A DNA stretch of 64,000 nt from Hyphobacterium sp. CCMP332 (GTDB lineage Bacteria > Pseudomonadota > Alphaproteobacteria > Caulobacterales > Maricaulaceae), in contig NZ_CP058669.1 of NCBI RefSeq assembly GCF_014323565.1, positions 1,081,501 to 1,145,500 of the forward strand, read 5' to 3'. Every line of letters begins with the position of its first letter. The first letter of the stretch is position 1. A program made the position numbers and the translations under genes. The notes beneath the pieces were generated by a model. That model had not been told where the DNA came from. It ran no database searches and saw only the letters and a list, made by a program, of their open reading frames with translations. Positions 1 through 7,643 of the stretch are shown here, piece by piece.

Positions 1-159
1 CAGACGGCGCGCATATTCAAACACGGCCCTGTCGCCCTCGCGGCGGATGGCCTCGACAATTTCGATGGCGGCCGCGCGCGCCGTATCCGACTCCGGCGAG
101 GCCGAAAACAGAGCCGTGCGCGCACCCTCGTCCAGCTGGTTCCAGATCACCCGCTTCAT
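1..159 (-). CDS. hisD: Histidinol dehydrogenase, N-terminal part (partial)
   Basis: The reverse strand encodes MKRVIWNQLDEGARTALFS and continues past the window edge for about 53 residues. This fits the start of histidinol dehydrogenase, which makes histidine from histidinol in two NAD-dependent oxidations at a zinc site. None of the catalytic residues fall in this fragment, so the call rests on the N-terminal style and on the position directly after hisG. The ATG overlaps the hisG stop codon by one base, so the two genes are probably translationally coupled in one minus-strand operon. Other aldehyde or alcohol dehydrogenases are unlikely given the context. Confidence 0.8.
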   Translation of the reverse strand, partial: MKRVIWNQLDEGARTALFSASPESDTARAAAIEIVEAIRREGDRAVFEYARRL

Positions 160-1046
160 CACGCCATCATCTTTTCGATCGGCAGCACCAGAATGGCCCG
201 CGCACCGGCGCCGCGCAGCTTCTCCAGCGTCTCCCAGAACACCCGCTCGCGGCAGACGGCGTGAACGGCCACCACATCGTCGCGATCCGCGATCTGCGCG
301 ATGGTGGGCGCATCAGAGCCGGGCAGAAGCGCCTTGATCTCGGCCAGCCGGTCCTTGGGCGCATTCAAAAGGATGTATTTCGTCTGCGCCGACGCGATCA
401 CGCCCTCGGCGCGCTCGATCAGCGTCTCGGCCACCGCTTCCACCGCATCGCTGCGGCCCGTCTTGCGCCGGATCAGGACCGCCTGGCTCTCCAGCACGGT
501 TTCAAACGCCGCCAGCCCGTTGGCTTCCAGCGTCGCCCCGGAGGAGACGAGGTCGCAGATCGCATCGGCAATCCCCATGCGCGGGGCCACCTCGACCGAT
601 CCGCGCATTTCGACGATTTCCGCCTCAATGCCGCGGTCGGCGAGATACTCGCGTGTCAGGCCCGGATAGGAGGTCGCCACGCTGCGCCCGGCCAGATCGG
701 CCACGGTCGATATCTCCCCGCCCCTGGGCGCGGCGAGCTTTAGCGTACAGGACGCAAAGCCCAGCGGCAGGGCCACTTCCAGATTGGCATAGCGGCTGGA
801 GCGCGCCTGCATTTCATAGAGCACATTCTCGCCGACAATGCCGTAATCGCACGCCCCGCCCGCGACAAAGCTGGGAATGTCATCATCGCGCACCAGCATC
901 AGATCCAGCGGCATATTCTCCGCCCGGCGGTGCAATTGATCCCGCCCATAGGCAAGGCGCACACCGGCGCGCTTCAACAAATCCATACCGCCTTCGGAAA
1001 GGCGGCCCTTGGACTGCACGGCGAGTTTCAAACGGGCATCAGACAT
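159..1046 (-). CDS. hisG: ATP phosphoribosyltransferase
   Basis: This enzyme joins ATP to PRPP in the first committed step of histidine synthesis in the cytoplasm. The product is 295 residues. That is the length of the long HisG form, which carries a C-terminal regulatory domain (ending ILVLPIEKMMA) for histidine feedback and does not need HisZ. The N-terminal part has the periplasmic-binding-like fold signature, with LKLAVQSKGRLSEGG near residue 10 and GACDYGIVGENVL near residue 65. The gene lies between a TrpR/YerC-like gene, overlapping by 8 bases, and hisD, overlapping by 1 base. That supports one transcript. Nothing is unusual in the coding sequence. Confidence 0.95.
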   Translation of the reverse strand: MSDARLKLAVQSKGRLSEGGMDLLKRAGVRLAYGRDQLHRRAENMPLDLMLVRDDDIPSFVAGGACDYGIVGENVLYEMQARSSRYANLEVALPLGFASCTLKLAAPRGGEISTVADLAGRSVATSYPGLTREYLADRGIEAEIVEMRGSVEVAPRMGIADAICDLVSSGATLEANGLAAFETVLESQAVLIRRKTGRSDAVEAVAETLIERAEGVIASAQTKYILLNAPKDRLAEIKALLPGSDAPTIAQIADRDDVVAVHAVCRERVFWETLEKLRGAGARAILVLPIEKMMA

Positions 1047-1353
1047 TGGCGTTTTTCTTCATCCGGTCGAGCACAAGGCGATAGCCTTGCGCGGGTTCCT
1101 GGGAGAGGAAGCGCGCCACGCGGGTGACTGTCGCCGTGGACGCGCCGGTTTTTTCAGAGATCTGGCGATAGGTCAGCTGGTTTTCATCCAGCAGACGCGC
1201 CACGCGCCAGCGCTCGGCCAGCGTCGACAATTCACCCGGCGTGCACAGATCGGTTAGAAACCGGTCCATCTCGCCCTCATCCTTCAAAGACAACAGCGCC
1301 TCGATCAGCTTGCTGCGCTCTTCCGGACCGTCATTTCGAACCGGTTTTCTCAT
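1039..1353 (-). CDS. TrpR/YerC/YecD-family helix-turn-helix regulator
   Basis: A short protein (104 residues from the chosen ATG) of the TrpR-like YerC/YecD family. The core is ERWRVARLL followed by LTYRQISEKTGASTATVTRV, a TrpR-type helix-turn-helix at about residues 60-85. Known members are DNA-binding dimers, and their effector is usually unknown. I chose the ATG at 1353 rather than the in-frame GTG at 1362, because a GGAGG motif at 1362-1366 sits 8 bases before this ATG but overlaps the GTG. It is the first gene of the his operon and its end overlaps hisG by 8 bases, so it may regulate histidine synthesis or itself. A palindrome in its promoter is a candidate operator. Confidence 0.85.
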   Translation of the reverse strand: MRKPVRNDGPEERSKLIEALLSLKDEGEMDRFLTDLCTPGELSTLAERWRVARLLDENQLTYRQISEKTGASTATVTRVARFLSQEPAQGYRLVLDRMKKNANV

Positions 1354-1375
1354 GGCACTCACCTCCGTGAGCGCC

Positions 1376-1403
1376 GATATAACGTTTTAACATGCTAAAA
1401 CAA
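1376..1403 (-). promoter_or_regulatory. Likely promoter and operator of the yerC-like/his operon
   Basis: On the reverse strand a TTGTTT box (1403-1398) and a TATATC box (1381-1376) are separated by 16 bases, a good sigma-70 arrangement. The spacer contains TTTTAGCATGTTAAAA (1400-1385), a palindrome with 14 of 16 positions symmetric. It lies between the -35 and -10 elements, where a repressor would block polymerase. Autoregulation by the TrpR-like protein encoded just downstream is an inference. Confidence 0.5.
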
Positions 1404-1762
1404 GTGGGCAGAGTCAGTTGGCGTGCAGCCTTCAATCAGATCATTAATTTCAAGCCTGAACAGATACCGTTTGTGTTGACGGTGGAGGCGCAATCCCTGA
1501 GCGAGCTGGGCCACCGGTTCAAGCCGCGAGCGAAGGACGACCATCCGGATCATAGAGGAAGGCGGAAGAGTGAATGGCCGGCTATTGTGACGCTTGCAGC
1601 CAGCCATCCCACGGGCCGGTTCCTGTCGTCACACCCGCAATGGCCGTCATCCGGTTCATCGAGTCATGGAACATGTTCCGCCGCGTGACGATCTCAGAAA
1701 GATTGCCATTGGCATCACCACCCTGCAACCTCGTCAAGTCTCGCTAATAATCCCCAAGCTGA
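1404..1762. other. Gene-free stretch
   Basis: About 360 bases between the his-operon promoter and the 3' end of the small secreted-protein gene. The short open frames on both strands show no recognisable protein sequence, start signal or ribosome binding site. I see no RNA gene or clear terminator in it. Confidence 0.5.
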
Positions 1763-2212
1763 TTAGTTCGTACTTCCTAACAATTCAGCTGAAATATCCG
1801 CCGATACCGGTATGATTACATAACTGCCATTAGACTGAAGAAATAACGCGTAAGAGCCATGCCCTTCAACGATAACGGAGTCGAAATCTCCATGATGCGA
1901 CGCCGTGACTAACGGCAGTAGCTCCGAAATATCAGTACCTGACAAAATCGCCTGATTCACTGCATCCAAAAGCGTCGCAGCGAACTCGTCGTTATCCAAT
2001 TCGACCGCATCGGTACACGCCTCTCGCCCGAGATCAAGCGACCAACATACCCGGTCTCCGACAAGCCTGATATTTTCGCCGTCGATGAGCTCAATAAACT
2101 CAAATGTAATCTGATCGTTTGCGACATCGCTGTCCGCGTGGGTTGATGACACCATATCTTGACAGTAGGACGGCACAATAAAAATTATTGTAAACAAAAA
2201 CTTAAATATCAT
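1763..2212 (-). CDS. Small secreted protein, unknown function
   Basis: 149 residues from the ATG at 2212, which follows GGAAGGAG at good spacing. A longer frame to 2293 lacks such a site. The N-terminus, MIFKFLFTIIFIVPSYCQD, is a signal-peptide-like hydrophobic stretch. The mature part is acidic (ANDQITFEFIELIDGENIRL, then ACTDAVELDNDEF) and has two cysteines, in RVCWSL and EACTD, that could pair in the periplasm. I do not recognise a family. It stands alone between the his operon and the rhodanese gene, and its base composition is more AT-rich than its neighbours, so recent acquisition is possible. Confidence 0.6.
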   Translation of the reverse strand: MIFKFLFTIIFIVPSYCQDMVSSTHADSDVANDQITFEFIELIDGENIRLVGDRVCWSLDLGREACTDAVELDNDEFAATLLDAVNQAILSGTDISELLPLVTASHHGDFDSVIVEGHGSYALFLQSNGSYVIIPVSADISAELLGSTN

Positions 2213-2457
2213 TGGTTCGGTCTCCTTCCGATGACAACAACAGGGTTCAAAAAACGGGGACACACACCGTTTTTCCGTGTTAAATTCTCGCAAGGGCTGT
2301 GTTTTGGCGCACGTCCCGCCACGCGGCAGGAATGCCCCGACAAACGCGCTTCGTCCTGCCCTCGAACCCGTGGCGCGCGAGCCTCAAGCATATCGCCCGC
2401 ATAGGCATAACGCAGATTAGTCTCGCGCGTGGAGGTGCGGATGATCTGACTGCGCCC

Positions 2458-2808
2458 CTACCCGCCCTTGACCTGCCCGGTCAGGGGGTCGGTTTCAATC
2501 AGCGGCAGTTTCGCCTCTTTCCAAGCACCCAGCCCGCCCGCGAGATGGGCATCGACATTCACGCCTTCGTCCTGACAGCGCATGGCCGCCATGGCCGAGC
2601 GGCGGCCCGCCGCGCAATGGAAGACCACGCGCTTGGGCCCGCCCACCGGAATGGCTTTCGGATCCAGCGTTGACAAGGGATAGAGCAGCGCGCCGGGAAT
2701 GCGTTCCAGCCCGTATTCATTGGCCTCGCGCACATCAATCAGCAGAATATCACCCACATTCAGGGCGTCCGCGACGGCTTTGGGCGACATGTCTTCCAGC
2801 TGGCTCAT
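2458..2808 (-). CDS. Rhodanese-like sulfurtransferase
   Basis: A single rhodanese domain of 116 residues. It carries LLIDVREANEYGLERIPGA (CH2A-like motif) and the active-site loop HCAAGRRS, with the persulfide-carrying cysteine near residue 67. Such proteins move sulfane sulfur between carriers in the cytoplasm. I chose the ATG at 2808 (MSQLEDMSPK) because a GAGGAC motif lies in front of it and the conserved domain starts there. The longer frame to 2946 would overlap the divergent gene. It is divergent from a metallo-beta-lactamase-fold hydrolase. The rhodanese/persulfide dioxygenase-like pair is common in sulfide handling. Confidence 0.9.
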   Translation of the reverse strand: MSQLEDMSPKAVADALNVGDILLIDVREANEYGLERIPGALLYPLSTLDPKAIPVGGPKRVVFHCAAGRRSAMAAMRCQDEGVNVDAHLAGGLGAWKEAKLPLIETDPLTGQVKGG

Positions 2809-2893
2809 GAATTCGGTGTCCTCTGTGCTGTTTTGTCCACTTATCAAAGATGTAGTCTGTCGCCATATCTCTTGGCAATAACAGGAGCACATC

Positions 2894-3757
2894 ATGACGA
2901 CGCCGGACATTCTCGACTTCTTCCATGAAGACACCAACACCTTCACCTATGTCGTGATTGATCCGGCGACCCGGCATGCCGCCATCGTCGATTCCGTGCT
3001 GGATTATTGCGCCGCCTCGGGCCGGACGCATACCAAGGCCGCCGATGCCGTGATCGCGGCCGTGAGGGATCGCGGCTTGACCATTGACTGGATACTCGAA
3101 ACCCATGTCCATGCCGATCACCTCTCTGCCGCGCCCTATCTGCAGGAAAAGCTCGGCGGACAGATCGCCATCGGCAGCCATGTCCGCGATGTGCAGAAGA
3201 TTTTCACACAGCTTTTCAACGCCAATGGCGTCGCCACCGATGGCTCGCAATTCGGCGCGCTGTTCGACGATGGCACCGTCTTCAACATCGGCGAGCTGAA
3301 GGCCAAGGCCATCCACACGCCCGGCCACACGCCCGCCTGCATGTCCTATCTGATCGGTGATGCCGTCTTTGTCGGCGATACGCTGTTCAGCCCGGACTTT
3401 GGCACGGCGCGGTGTGATTTCCCCGGCGGCGATGCGCGCGCGCTCTATCAATCCATCCAGAAGCTGTTTGCCCTGCCGGATACCACCCGCGTTTTCCTCT
3501 GCCATGATTATCTGCCGGAAGGCCGCGATCAATACATTCACCAGACCACGATCGGCGAGGAAAAGGCCAACAATATCCATGTCGGACACGGTGCATCGGA
3601 AGATGAATTCGTGAAGATGCGCACCGAGCGTGATGCCACCCTCTCCATGCCGAAGCTCATCCTGCCATCGGTGCAGGTGAACATGCGCGCCGGTCGTCTG
3701 CCCGAACCGGAAGACAATGGTATTCGCTACGTCAAAATCCCGCTGGATGCGGTTTAG
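2894..3757 (+). CDS. MBL-fold hydrolase, persulfide dioxygenase/Blh-like
   Basis: 287 residues with the metallo-beta-lactamase motif THVHADH (His71, His73, Asp75, His76), a second metal-site region HTPGHTPACMSYL, and GDTLFSPDFG. The sequence around these motifs resembles the persulfide dioxygenase and Blh branch, which oxidises or hydrolyses glutathione persulfide-type substrates using one iron. A ribosome binding site AGGAGC precedes the ATG. The divergent rhodanese gene, 85 bases away, suggests joint work in sulfide or persulfide detoxification. No BigR- or SqrR-type regulator is visible nearby. The exact substrate cannot be told from sequence. Confidence 0.85.
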   Translation: MTTPDILDFFHEDTNTFTYVVIDPATRHAAIVDSVLDYCAASGRTHTKAADAVIAAVRDRGLTIDWILETHVHADHLSAAPYLQEKLGGQIAIGSHVRDVQKIFTQLFNANGVATDGSQFGALFDDGTVFNIGELKAKAIHTPGHTPACMSYLIGDAVFVGDTLFSPDFGTARCDFPGGDARALYQSIQKLFALPDTTRVFLCHDYLPEGRDQYIHQTTIGEEKANNIHVGHGASEDEFVKMRTERDATLSMPKLILPSVQVNMRAGRLPEPEDNGIRYVKIPLDAV

Positions 3758-3868
3758 ACCGCGTCCCGCATATTCGGCAGTTTACCTTTCCCCTTATTCC
3801 ATAGCATGATGGCGGCAGACATGATCCGGCCGGGCCGTTGCCCGCCATCTGGATTTGCGGGGAGCAAA

Positions 3869-4414
3869 ATGTTGAAAAAAATCCTGGCCGGTGCCGGCCT
3901 GACCGTAACTTTGGCCTTGTCGGCCTGCCAGACCGTCGCCGAGCCGACCACTCTGGCCTGCCGCGCCCCGACGGGGGAAGAATTTGAAATCTTCCGGGCC
4001 GTCATATCACGTGACACCAGCACGCTGACGCGCCTGTCGGCTATTGGCCCGGCCCGGTCGGCGCTGGAACGCAACGACCCCTACGTCGCGGGACATCTCT
4101 GGGGAAATCAGGGCTATACCGGCGGAACGCTGGTCGGCGTTTTGACCCAGCCCCCGCCCTGCGTTATCGATCTGCCGCGGCGGATTGATGCTGAAGGCAA
4201 TGTCATCACCACACAGCGCTCGATCGCCGTCTATCAGGAAGACCGCTTCCGCGCCCTCACCGGCGGCAGCGTCACCTTTGCACCGGAACAGGCCGTGCGC
4301 CTGCCCGGCGTCAATCGCCAGGACTATTTCCGCTGTGATATGGTCCAGTCCGGAACCAGCTGGCGCATGACGGATCTGTGCTCGCTGCCGACCGTCGCCG
4401 GACGCGTCGGCTAA
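3869..4414 (+). CDS. Putative lipoprotein, unknown function
   Basis: 181 residues from the ATG at 3869, preceded by GGGGAG. The N-terminus is a lipoprotein signal with lipobox LSAC (Cys20). The rest has four further cysteines (LACRAP, PPCVID, FRCDM, DLCSL) that may form two disulfides in the periplasm. I recognise no family. It is followed 22 bases later by an M28 peptidase lipoprotein on the same strand, so the two may be co-transcribed and act together at the cell envelope. The longer frame from 3806 lacks a ribosome binding site and would bury the signal peptide. Confidence 0.7.
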   Translation: MLKKILAGAGLTVTLALSACQTVAEPTTLACRAPTGEEFEIFRAVISRDTSTLTRLSAIGPARSALERNDPYVAGHLWGNQGYTGGTLVGVLTQPPPCVIDLPRRIDAEGNVITTQRSIAVYQEDRFRALTGGSVTFAPEQAVRLPGVNRQDYFRCDMVQSGTSWRMTDLCSLPTVAGRVG

Positions 4415-4436
4415 TCAAACCCATAGGAGAAGAAAA

Positions 4437-6197
4437 ATGAAGACGCTCTATTTCGCTCCTGCCCTCGCCGCGCTTGCGCTGGCGGCCTGCGGTCAACCGG
4501 TCACCGAACCGGAAACAGATACCGCAGACGTTGCCGAAGCCGGTGCGCCGGACGCCATGGAAGACACCGCGCCGGCAGAACGCATCGACCCGAATGCGCG
4601 GCCGGCCGATCGCGAAACCTCGACCGATATCACCGGCGACGACCTCGCCTGGCGGATACAGACTCTGGCCTCGGACGAATTTGAAGGCCGCGCCCCGTCC
4701 ACACCGGGCGGCATTCTCGCCAGCCAGTGGATCGCAGACGAAATGGCCAGAGCCGGGCTCGAACCCGGCGGCGAAGCCGGCACATATTTCCAGCGTGTTC
4801 CGCTGGTCGAGGCGACTCTGCAAACCACGGCGTCCAGCTTTGATATCTCGGTCAATGGCGAGCCCATGGGGCTCGAATACCTGACCGACGTCGTTTACGG
4901 CACGCGCCGCGTCGATCCGCTGGTCGAGATCGAAAACTCCGATCTGGTCTTTGTCGGCTATGGCATCGTCGCGCCGGAATATGCCTGGAATGATTATGAG
5001 GGCCTCGACGTCGAAGGCCGCACGGTTGTGATGCTGATCAATGATCCGGGATTTGCCTCCGGCGATCCGGATCTCTTCAACGGCAATGCCATGACCTATT
5101 ATGGCCGCTGGACCTACAAGTATGAAGAAGCGGCCCGCCAGGGCGCCGCCGGGGTCATTATTGTCCACGAGACGGAAGCCGCCAGCTATGGCTGGAATGT
5201 CGTATCCGGCTCGTGGTCAGGGCCGCAATTCGACCTGCAACGCCCGGAAGGATCAACGCCGTTTGTCGGGGCGGAAGCCTGGATCACCAATGACCGGGCG
5301 CGCGAATTGTTCAACGCGACCGGGCTCGATTTCGATGCTCTGGTCGAAGCCGCGCACCAGCCGGGCTTCGAACCGGTGGAGATGGCCGGTGCCGAGCTCA
5401 ACGCCGCGCTTGTGACCGAGCATGAATTCCTCGATTCGCGGAATGTGGCCGGCATTGTCCGGGGCACGGAACGTCCCGACGAATACGTGCTCTACATGGC
5501 GCATTGGGACCATATCGGCACCCGCGTCAGCGACGATCCGGAGGCCGACGTGATCTATAACGGCGCTGTCGACAATGCGACCGGGACGAGCTCGATCCTC
5601 GAGATCGGACAGGCCTTTGCCGCCAACCCGGCGGAGCGTTCGGTGCTCATTGTAGCCGTCACCGCTGAAGAATCCGGCCTTCTGGGTTCGGAATACTATG
5701 CCACCGACCCACTGGTGCCCTTCTCCCAAACGGTGGGCGGTCTCAATATGGACGGCATGCTGCCGACCGGCCCCACCAGCGATATCGTCGTCATCGGCTA
5801 TGGCGCATCCGAGCTGGAGGACCACCTCGCAGCAGTGGCCGCCACACAGGGCCGCACCCTTTCGGCCGACCCCAATCCGGAAGCCGGCTATTTCTACCGG
5901 TCGGATCACATCTCGCTCGCCAAGCGCGGCGTGCCGATGATCTATGCCGATACCGGATCCGTGAACACCGAACTCGGCGCAGGGCATGTGGAAGAGCTGG
6001 CCGCAGCCTATCGGGCCACGGCCTATCACGGCCCGGAAGACGAGTTTGATTATGAGTGGGACTTTGACGGGCTCGCCCGCGATGCCACCCTGCTCTACCT
6101 GCTCGGCGAGCGCATCGCCAATACCGATGAATGGCCAAACTGGTATGAAGGCAATGAATTCCGCGCCTTGCGGGATGCCCAACGGTCCGACGACTGA
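4437..6197 (+). CDS. M28-family metallopeptidase, lipoprotein with PA domain
   Basis: A 586-residue zinc aminopeptidase-type protein. It has a lipoprotein signal (lipobox LAAC, Cys18), an acidic Thr/Asp/Glu-rich linker to about residue 70, a PA-type insertion domain (about 150-300), and the M28 catalytic domain. Metal-site motifs are MAHWDHIG (about 354-361), GAVDNATG (about 376-383), TAEESGLLGSEY (about 408-419) and a late DHISLAKRGVPM. Family members remove N-terminal residues from peptides. The lipid anchor places it on the outer membrane or in the periplasm. It starts with a good AGGAG site 22 bases after the preceding lipoprotein gene. A role in peptide scavenging is an inference. Confidence 0.9.
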   Translation: MKTLYFAPALAALALAACGQPVTEPETDTADVAEAGAPDAMEDTAPAERIDPNARPADRETSTDITGDDLAWRIQTLASDEFEGRAPSTPGGILASQWIADEMARAGLEPGGEAGTYFQRVPLVEATLQTTASSFDISVNGEPMGLEYLTDVVYGTRRVDPLVEIENSDLVFVGYGIVAPEYAWNDYEGLDVEGRTVVMLINDPGFASGDPDLFNGNAMTYYGRWTYKYEEAARQGAAGVIIVHETEAASYGWNVVSGSWSGPQFDLQRPEGSTPFVGAEAWITNDRARELFNATGLDFDALVEAAHQPGFEPVEMAGAELNAALVTEHEFLDSRNVAGIVRGTERPDEYVLYMAHWDHIGTRVSDDPEADVIYNGAVDNATGTSSILEIGQAFAANPAERSVLIVAVTAEESGLLGSEYYATDPLVPFSQTVGGLNMDGMLPTGPTSDIVVIGYGASELEDHLAAVAATQGRTLSADPNPEAGYFYRSDHISLAKRGVPMIYADTGSVNTELGAGHVEELAAAYRATAYHGPEDEFDYEWDFDGLARDATLLYLLGERIANTDEWPNWYEGNEFRALRDAQRSDD

Positions 6198-7385
6198 TCA
6201 GGCCTTGAAGAGGCACCGGAAGATTGGTGCCTCTTCCATTGCCGCGAAGGCCTCGCCGACGAATTCGCAATGGACATCCAGCATCGGGGCGTCTTCGGCC
6301 CGGGTTCGCATGGCACCGATCGATGCGGTCATGTCGCCCGTCAGTGCGGCCTCTCCCAGAGCCTGCACCAGATAATCCGGCGGCAATTCACCGCTCTCGT
6401 CATCAACAATCAGGGCTGACAGCGCCCTCCCCGTGTCGATCACCGGATTTGTAAAACCGGCGATCTGAAGTGTCTCGTTCAACTCGCGGCGGCTTTCGCT
6501 GTGAAACAGCGCACAGATAAAGGCACGGATTTTCGGGTGATCATGTTCGCCCAATAATTCGCGTGTCTTGTCGCTCCGCTCGATATCGTCAAGCGATGCA
6601 AGGATACGCGCACCGTCCGGCAAATGATTGAGGGCGATTTCAACCACATTATCCGGAACCGGCAGGTTGTCGAAAGCGGCAGCATCCAGCAGGCGGATGA
6701 GCGCCGCTTCGCCCAGTCCTTCCGCAAGAGCTCCAAACCGCTCACGGTAAATGTCTTCGTCTATCTGTAGTGTCTGCGACAACAGATCGATCTGGGCGGC
6801 ACTCGCCTCGCGTCGGCGATAGGACGGGCACCGCAATCCGGGGCGCAGATATTCGTACGCGCCTTTCGGCCCCTGCCCTGCAACCCGCAGGCTGATCGCC
6901 AGCCCGGGTTTTCCCGGATAGACCACGCTGTGGATGAGTGACGGGCCGTCCTGGACCGGCTGGATATGCCCGGCCTCGAAGACCTCGAAAGACCGCCGAT
7001 GGAGCTGGCCAAGCGTGAACTCTCCCGCATCGCGTTCCGCTGCAAAATGGAAACGCGAATTGAAGGACTGCCCCTCGATGACCTGAAAAGCGCCGGTCCA
7101 GTCGTGCTGATGCAACCGGTCAGCGGCATCACTCCAGAGATGCGCGACAATCCGCACATGCTCTCCGGTGAATAACGGAATCAGGCCGGGCTTTGATTGA
7201 TCACCAATATTGGCCGTACCGCCCCCGGACGCCGCAGACCAGAGCGCATCGATCGAGACCTGTTTATCGAGGGCGCATTCGGAAAGAAGGCTTTCGGCCA
7301 GGCCGGTAAAGGCCTGCGGCGAAGCCCCCAAACCGGCATAATGCCTCTCCGCCTCCTGGCCAAGACGTTCGAATAATGGACGCAA
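6198..7385 (-). CDS. Cupin-like protein of unknown function, next to a small peptide gene
   Basis: 395 residues. No ATG exists in the first three quarters of the frame. I chose the TTG at 7385 because GAGGGG lies 7-8 bases before it, and the TTG at 7400 overlaps that motif. The N-terminal half has a cupin-type pattern: ADRLHQHDW then VIEGQSFNSRF near residues 90-115, and GPSLIHSVVYPG then ISLRV near 150-170. The histidines could bind a metal, as in cysteine-dioxygenase-like enzymes. The C-terminal half is alpha-helical and unrecognised. It lies downstream of a 22-codon gene and its terminator hairpin on the same strand. Function is unknown; a peptide-modifying oxygenase is one possibility. 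Confidence 0.65.
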   Translation of the reverse strand: MRPLFERLGQEAERHYAGLGASPQAFTGLAESLLSECALDKQVSIDALWSAASGGGTANIGDQSKPGLIPLFTGEHVRIVAHLWSDAADRLHQHDWTGAFQVIEGQSFNSRFHFAAERDAGEFTLGQLHRRSFEVFEAGHIQPVQDGPSLIHSVVYPGKPGLAISLRVAGQGPKGAYEYLRPGLRCPSYRRREASAAQIDLLSQTLQIDEDIYRERFGALAEGLGEAALIRLLDAAAFDNLPVPDNVVEIALNHLPDGARILASLDDIERSDKTRELLGEHDHPKIRAFICALFHSESRRELNETLQIAGFTNPVIDTGRALSALIVDDESGELPPDYLVQALGEAALTGDMTASIGAMRTRAEDAPMLDVHCEFVGEAFAAMEEAPIFRCLFKA

Positions 7386-7404
7386 AACGGTTCCCCTCAA
7401 ATGA

Positions 7405-7440
7405 CAAACGCCCCGCAGCCGGGTGGAGGCTGCAGGGCGC
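7405..7440 (-). terminator. Hairpin between the small peptide gene and the cupin gene
   Basis: On the reverse strand a 12-bp GC-rich stem (arms 7439-7428 and 7420-7409, one G-U pair, 7-base loop) is followed by GTTTG and then a mixed sequence. It begins 22 bases after the peptide stop codon and ends just before the cupin start. It could end most transcripts after the peptide, or act as an attenuator controlling the cupin gene. The U-run is weak. Confidence 0.6.
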
Positions 7441-7461
7441 TTGGAAGAATGCGCTTTGGAA

Positions 7462-7530
7462 TCAGTTGTCCCAGTAAAGAACGCGCTTGGCCTTCGGGGC
7501 GGACTTCCGCAGAGTTTTGATCTTCAGCAT
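7462..7530 (-). CDS. 22-residue basic peptide (possible precursor or leader peptide)
   Basis: A very short gene: it starts MLKIKTLRKSAPK and ends KAKRVLYWDN, followed by TGA. A perfect AGGAGG (7544-7539) lies 8 bases before the ATG at 7530. A second ATG at 7536 is too close to it. The peptide has 7 Lys or Arg residues, no cysteine, and an aromatic-acidic tail. It follows typA on the same strand after a spacer with a CtrA-like box, and is followed by a terminator-like hairpin and the cupin-like gene. The order precursor, hairpin, large gene is typical of ribosomal peptide natural-product loci, but also of leader-peptide attenuation. No other modifying enzyme is adjacent. Confidence 0.6.
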   Translation of the reverse strand: MLKIKTLRKSAPKAKRVLYWDN

Positions 7531-7551
7531 ACTCATCTCCTCCTGATTTCC

Positions 7552-7570
7552 CGGGACCGTTCTGGTCCCG
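7552..7570. repeat. 7-bp perfect inverted repeat in the peptide gene's leader
   Basis: CGGGACC and GGTCCCG flank a 5-base loop, 8 bases before the AGGAGG of the small peptide gene. There is no U-run on either strand, so it is more likely an mRNA leader stem or an operator than a terminator. Confidence 0.4.
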
Positions 7571-7603
7571 CAAATTCTGTGTCGGATGAGTCGCCTATGG
7601 TTG

Positions 7604-7618
7604 TAAACCTTTTGTTAA
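7604..7618 (-). promoter_or_regulatory. CtrA-box-like site
   Basis: The reverse strand reads TTAACAAAAGGTTTA, that is TTAA, seven bases, TTTA. The consensus for the cell-cycle regulator CtrA in Caulobacter relatives is TTAA-N7-TTAA, so 7 of 8 defined bases match. It lies about 75 bases upstream of the small peptide start and downstream of typA, suitably placed to control the peptide/cupin unit. Regulation by CtrA is an inference. Confidence 0.4.
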
Positions 7619-7643
7619 CCTTTCGTTCAGAATGATTAACAGC

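Noticed and set aside
159-364. Second minus-strand frame inside hisG
   Set aside because: Arg-rich product in another phase of a standard gene; no independent start signal.
2213-2457. Open reverse-strand frame after the rhodanese stop (SQIIRTSTRETNLRYAYAG and on)
   Set aside because: It looks protein-like and is in frame with the rhodanese gene, but follows its TAG directly, has no start signal, and matches no family I know. Could be a remnant; not supported.
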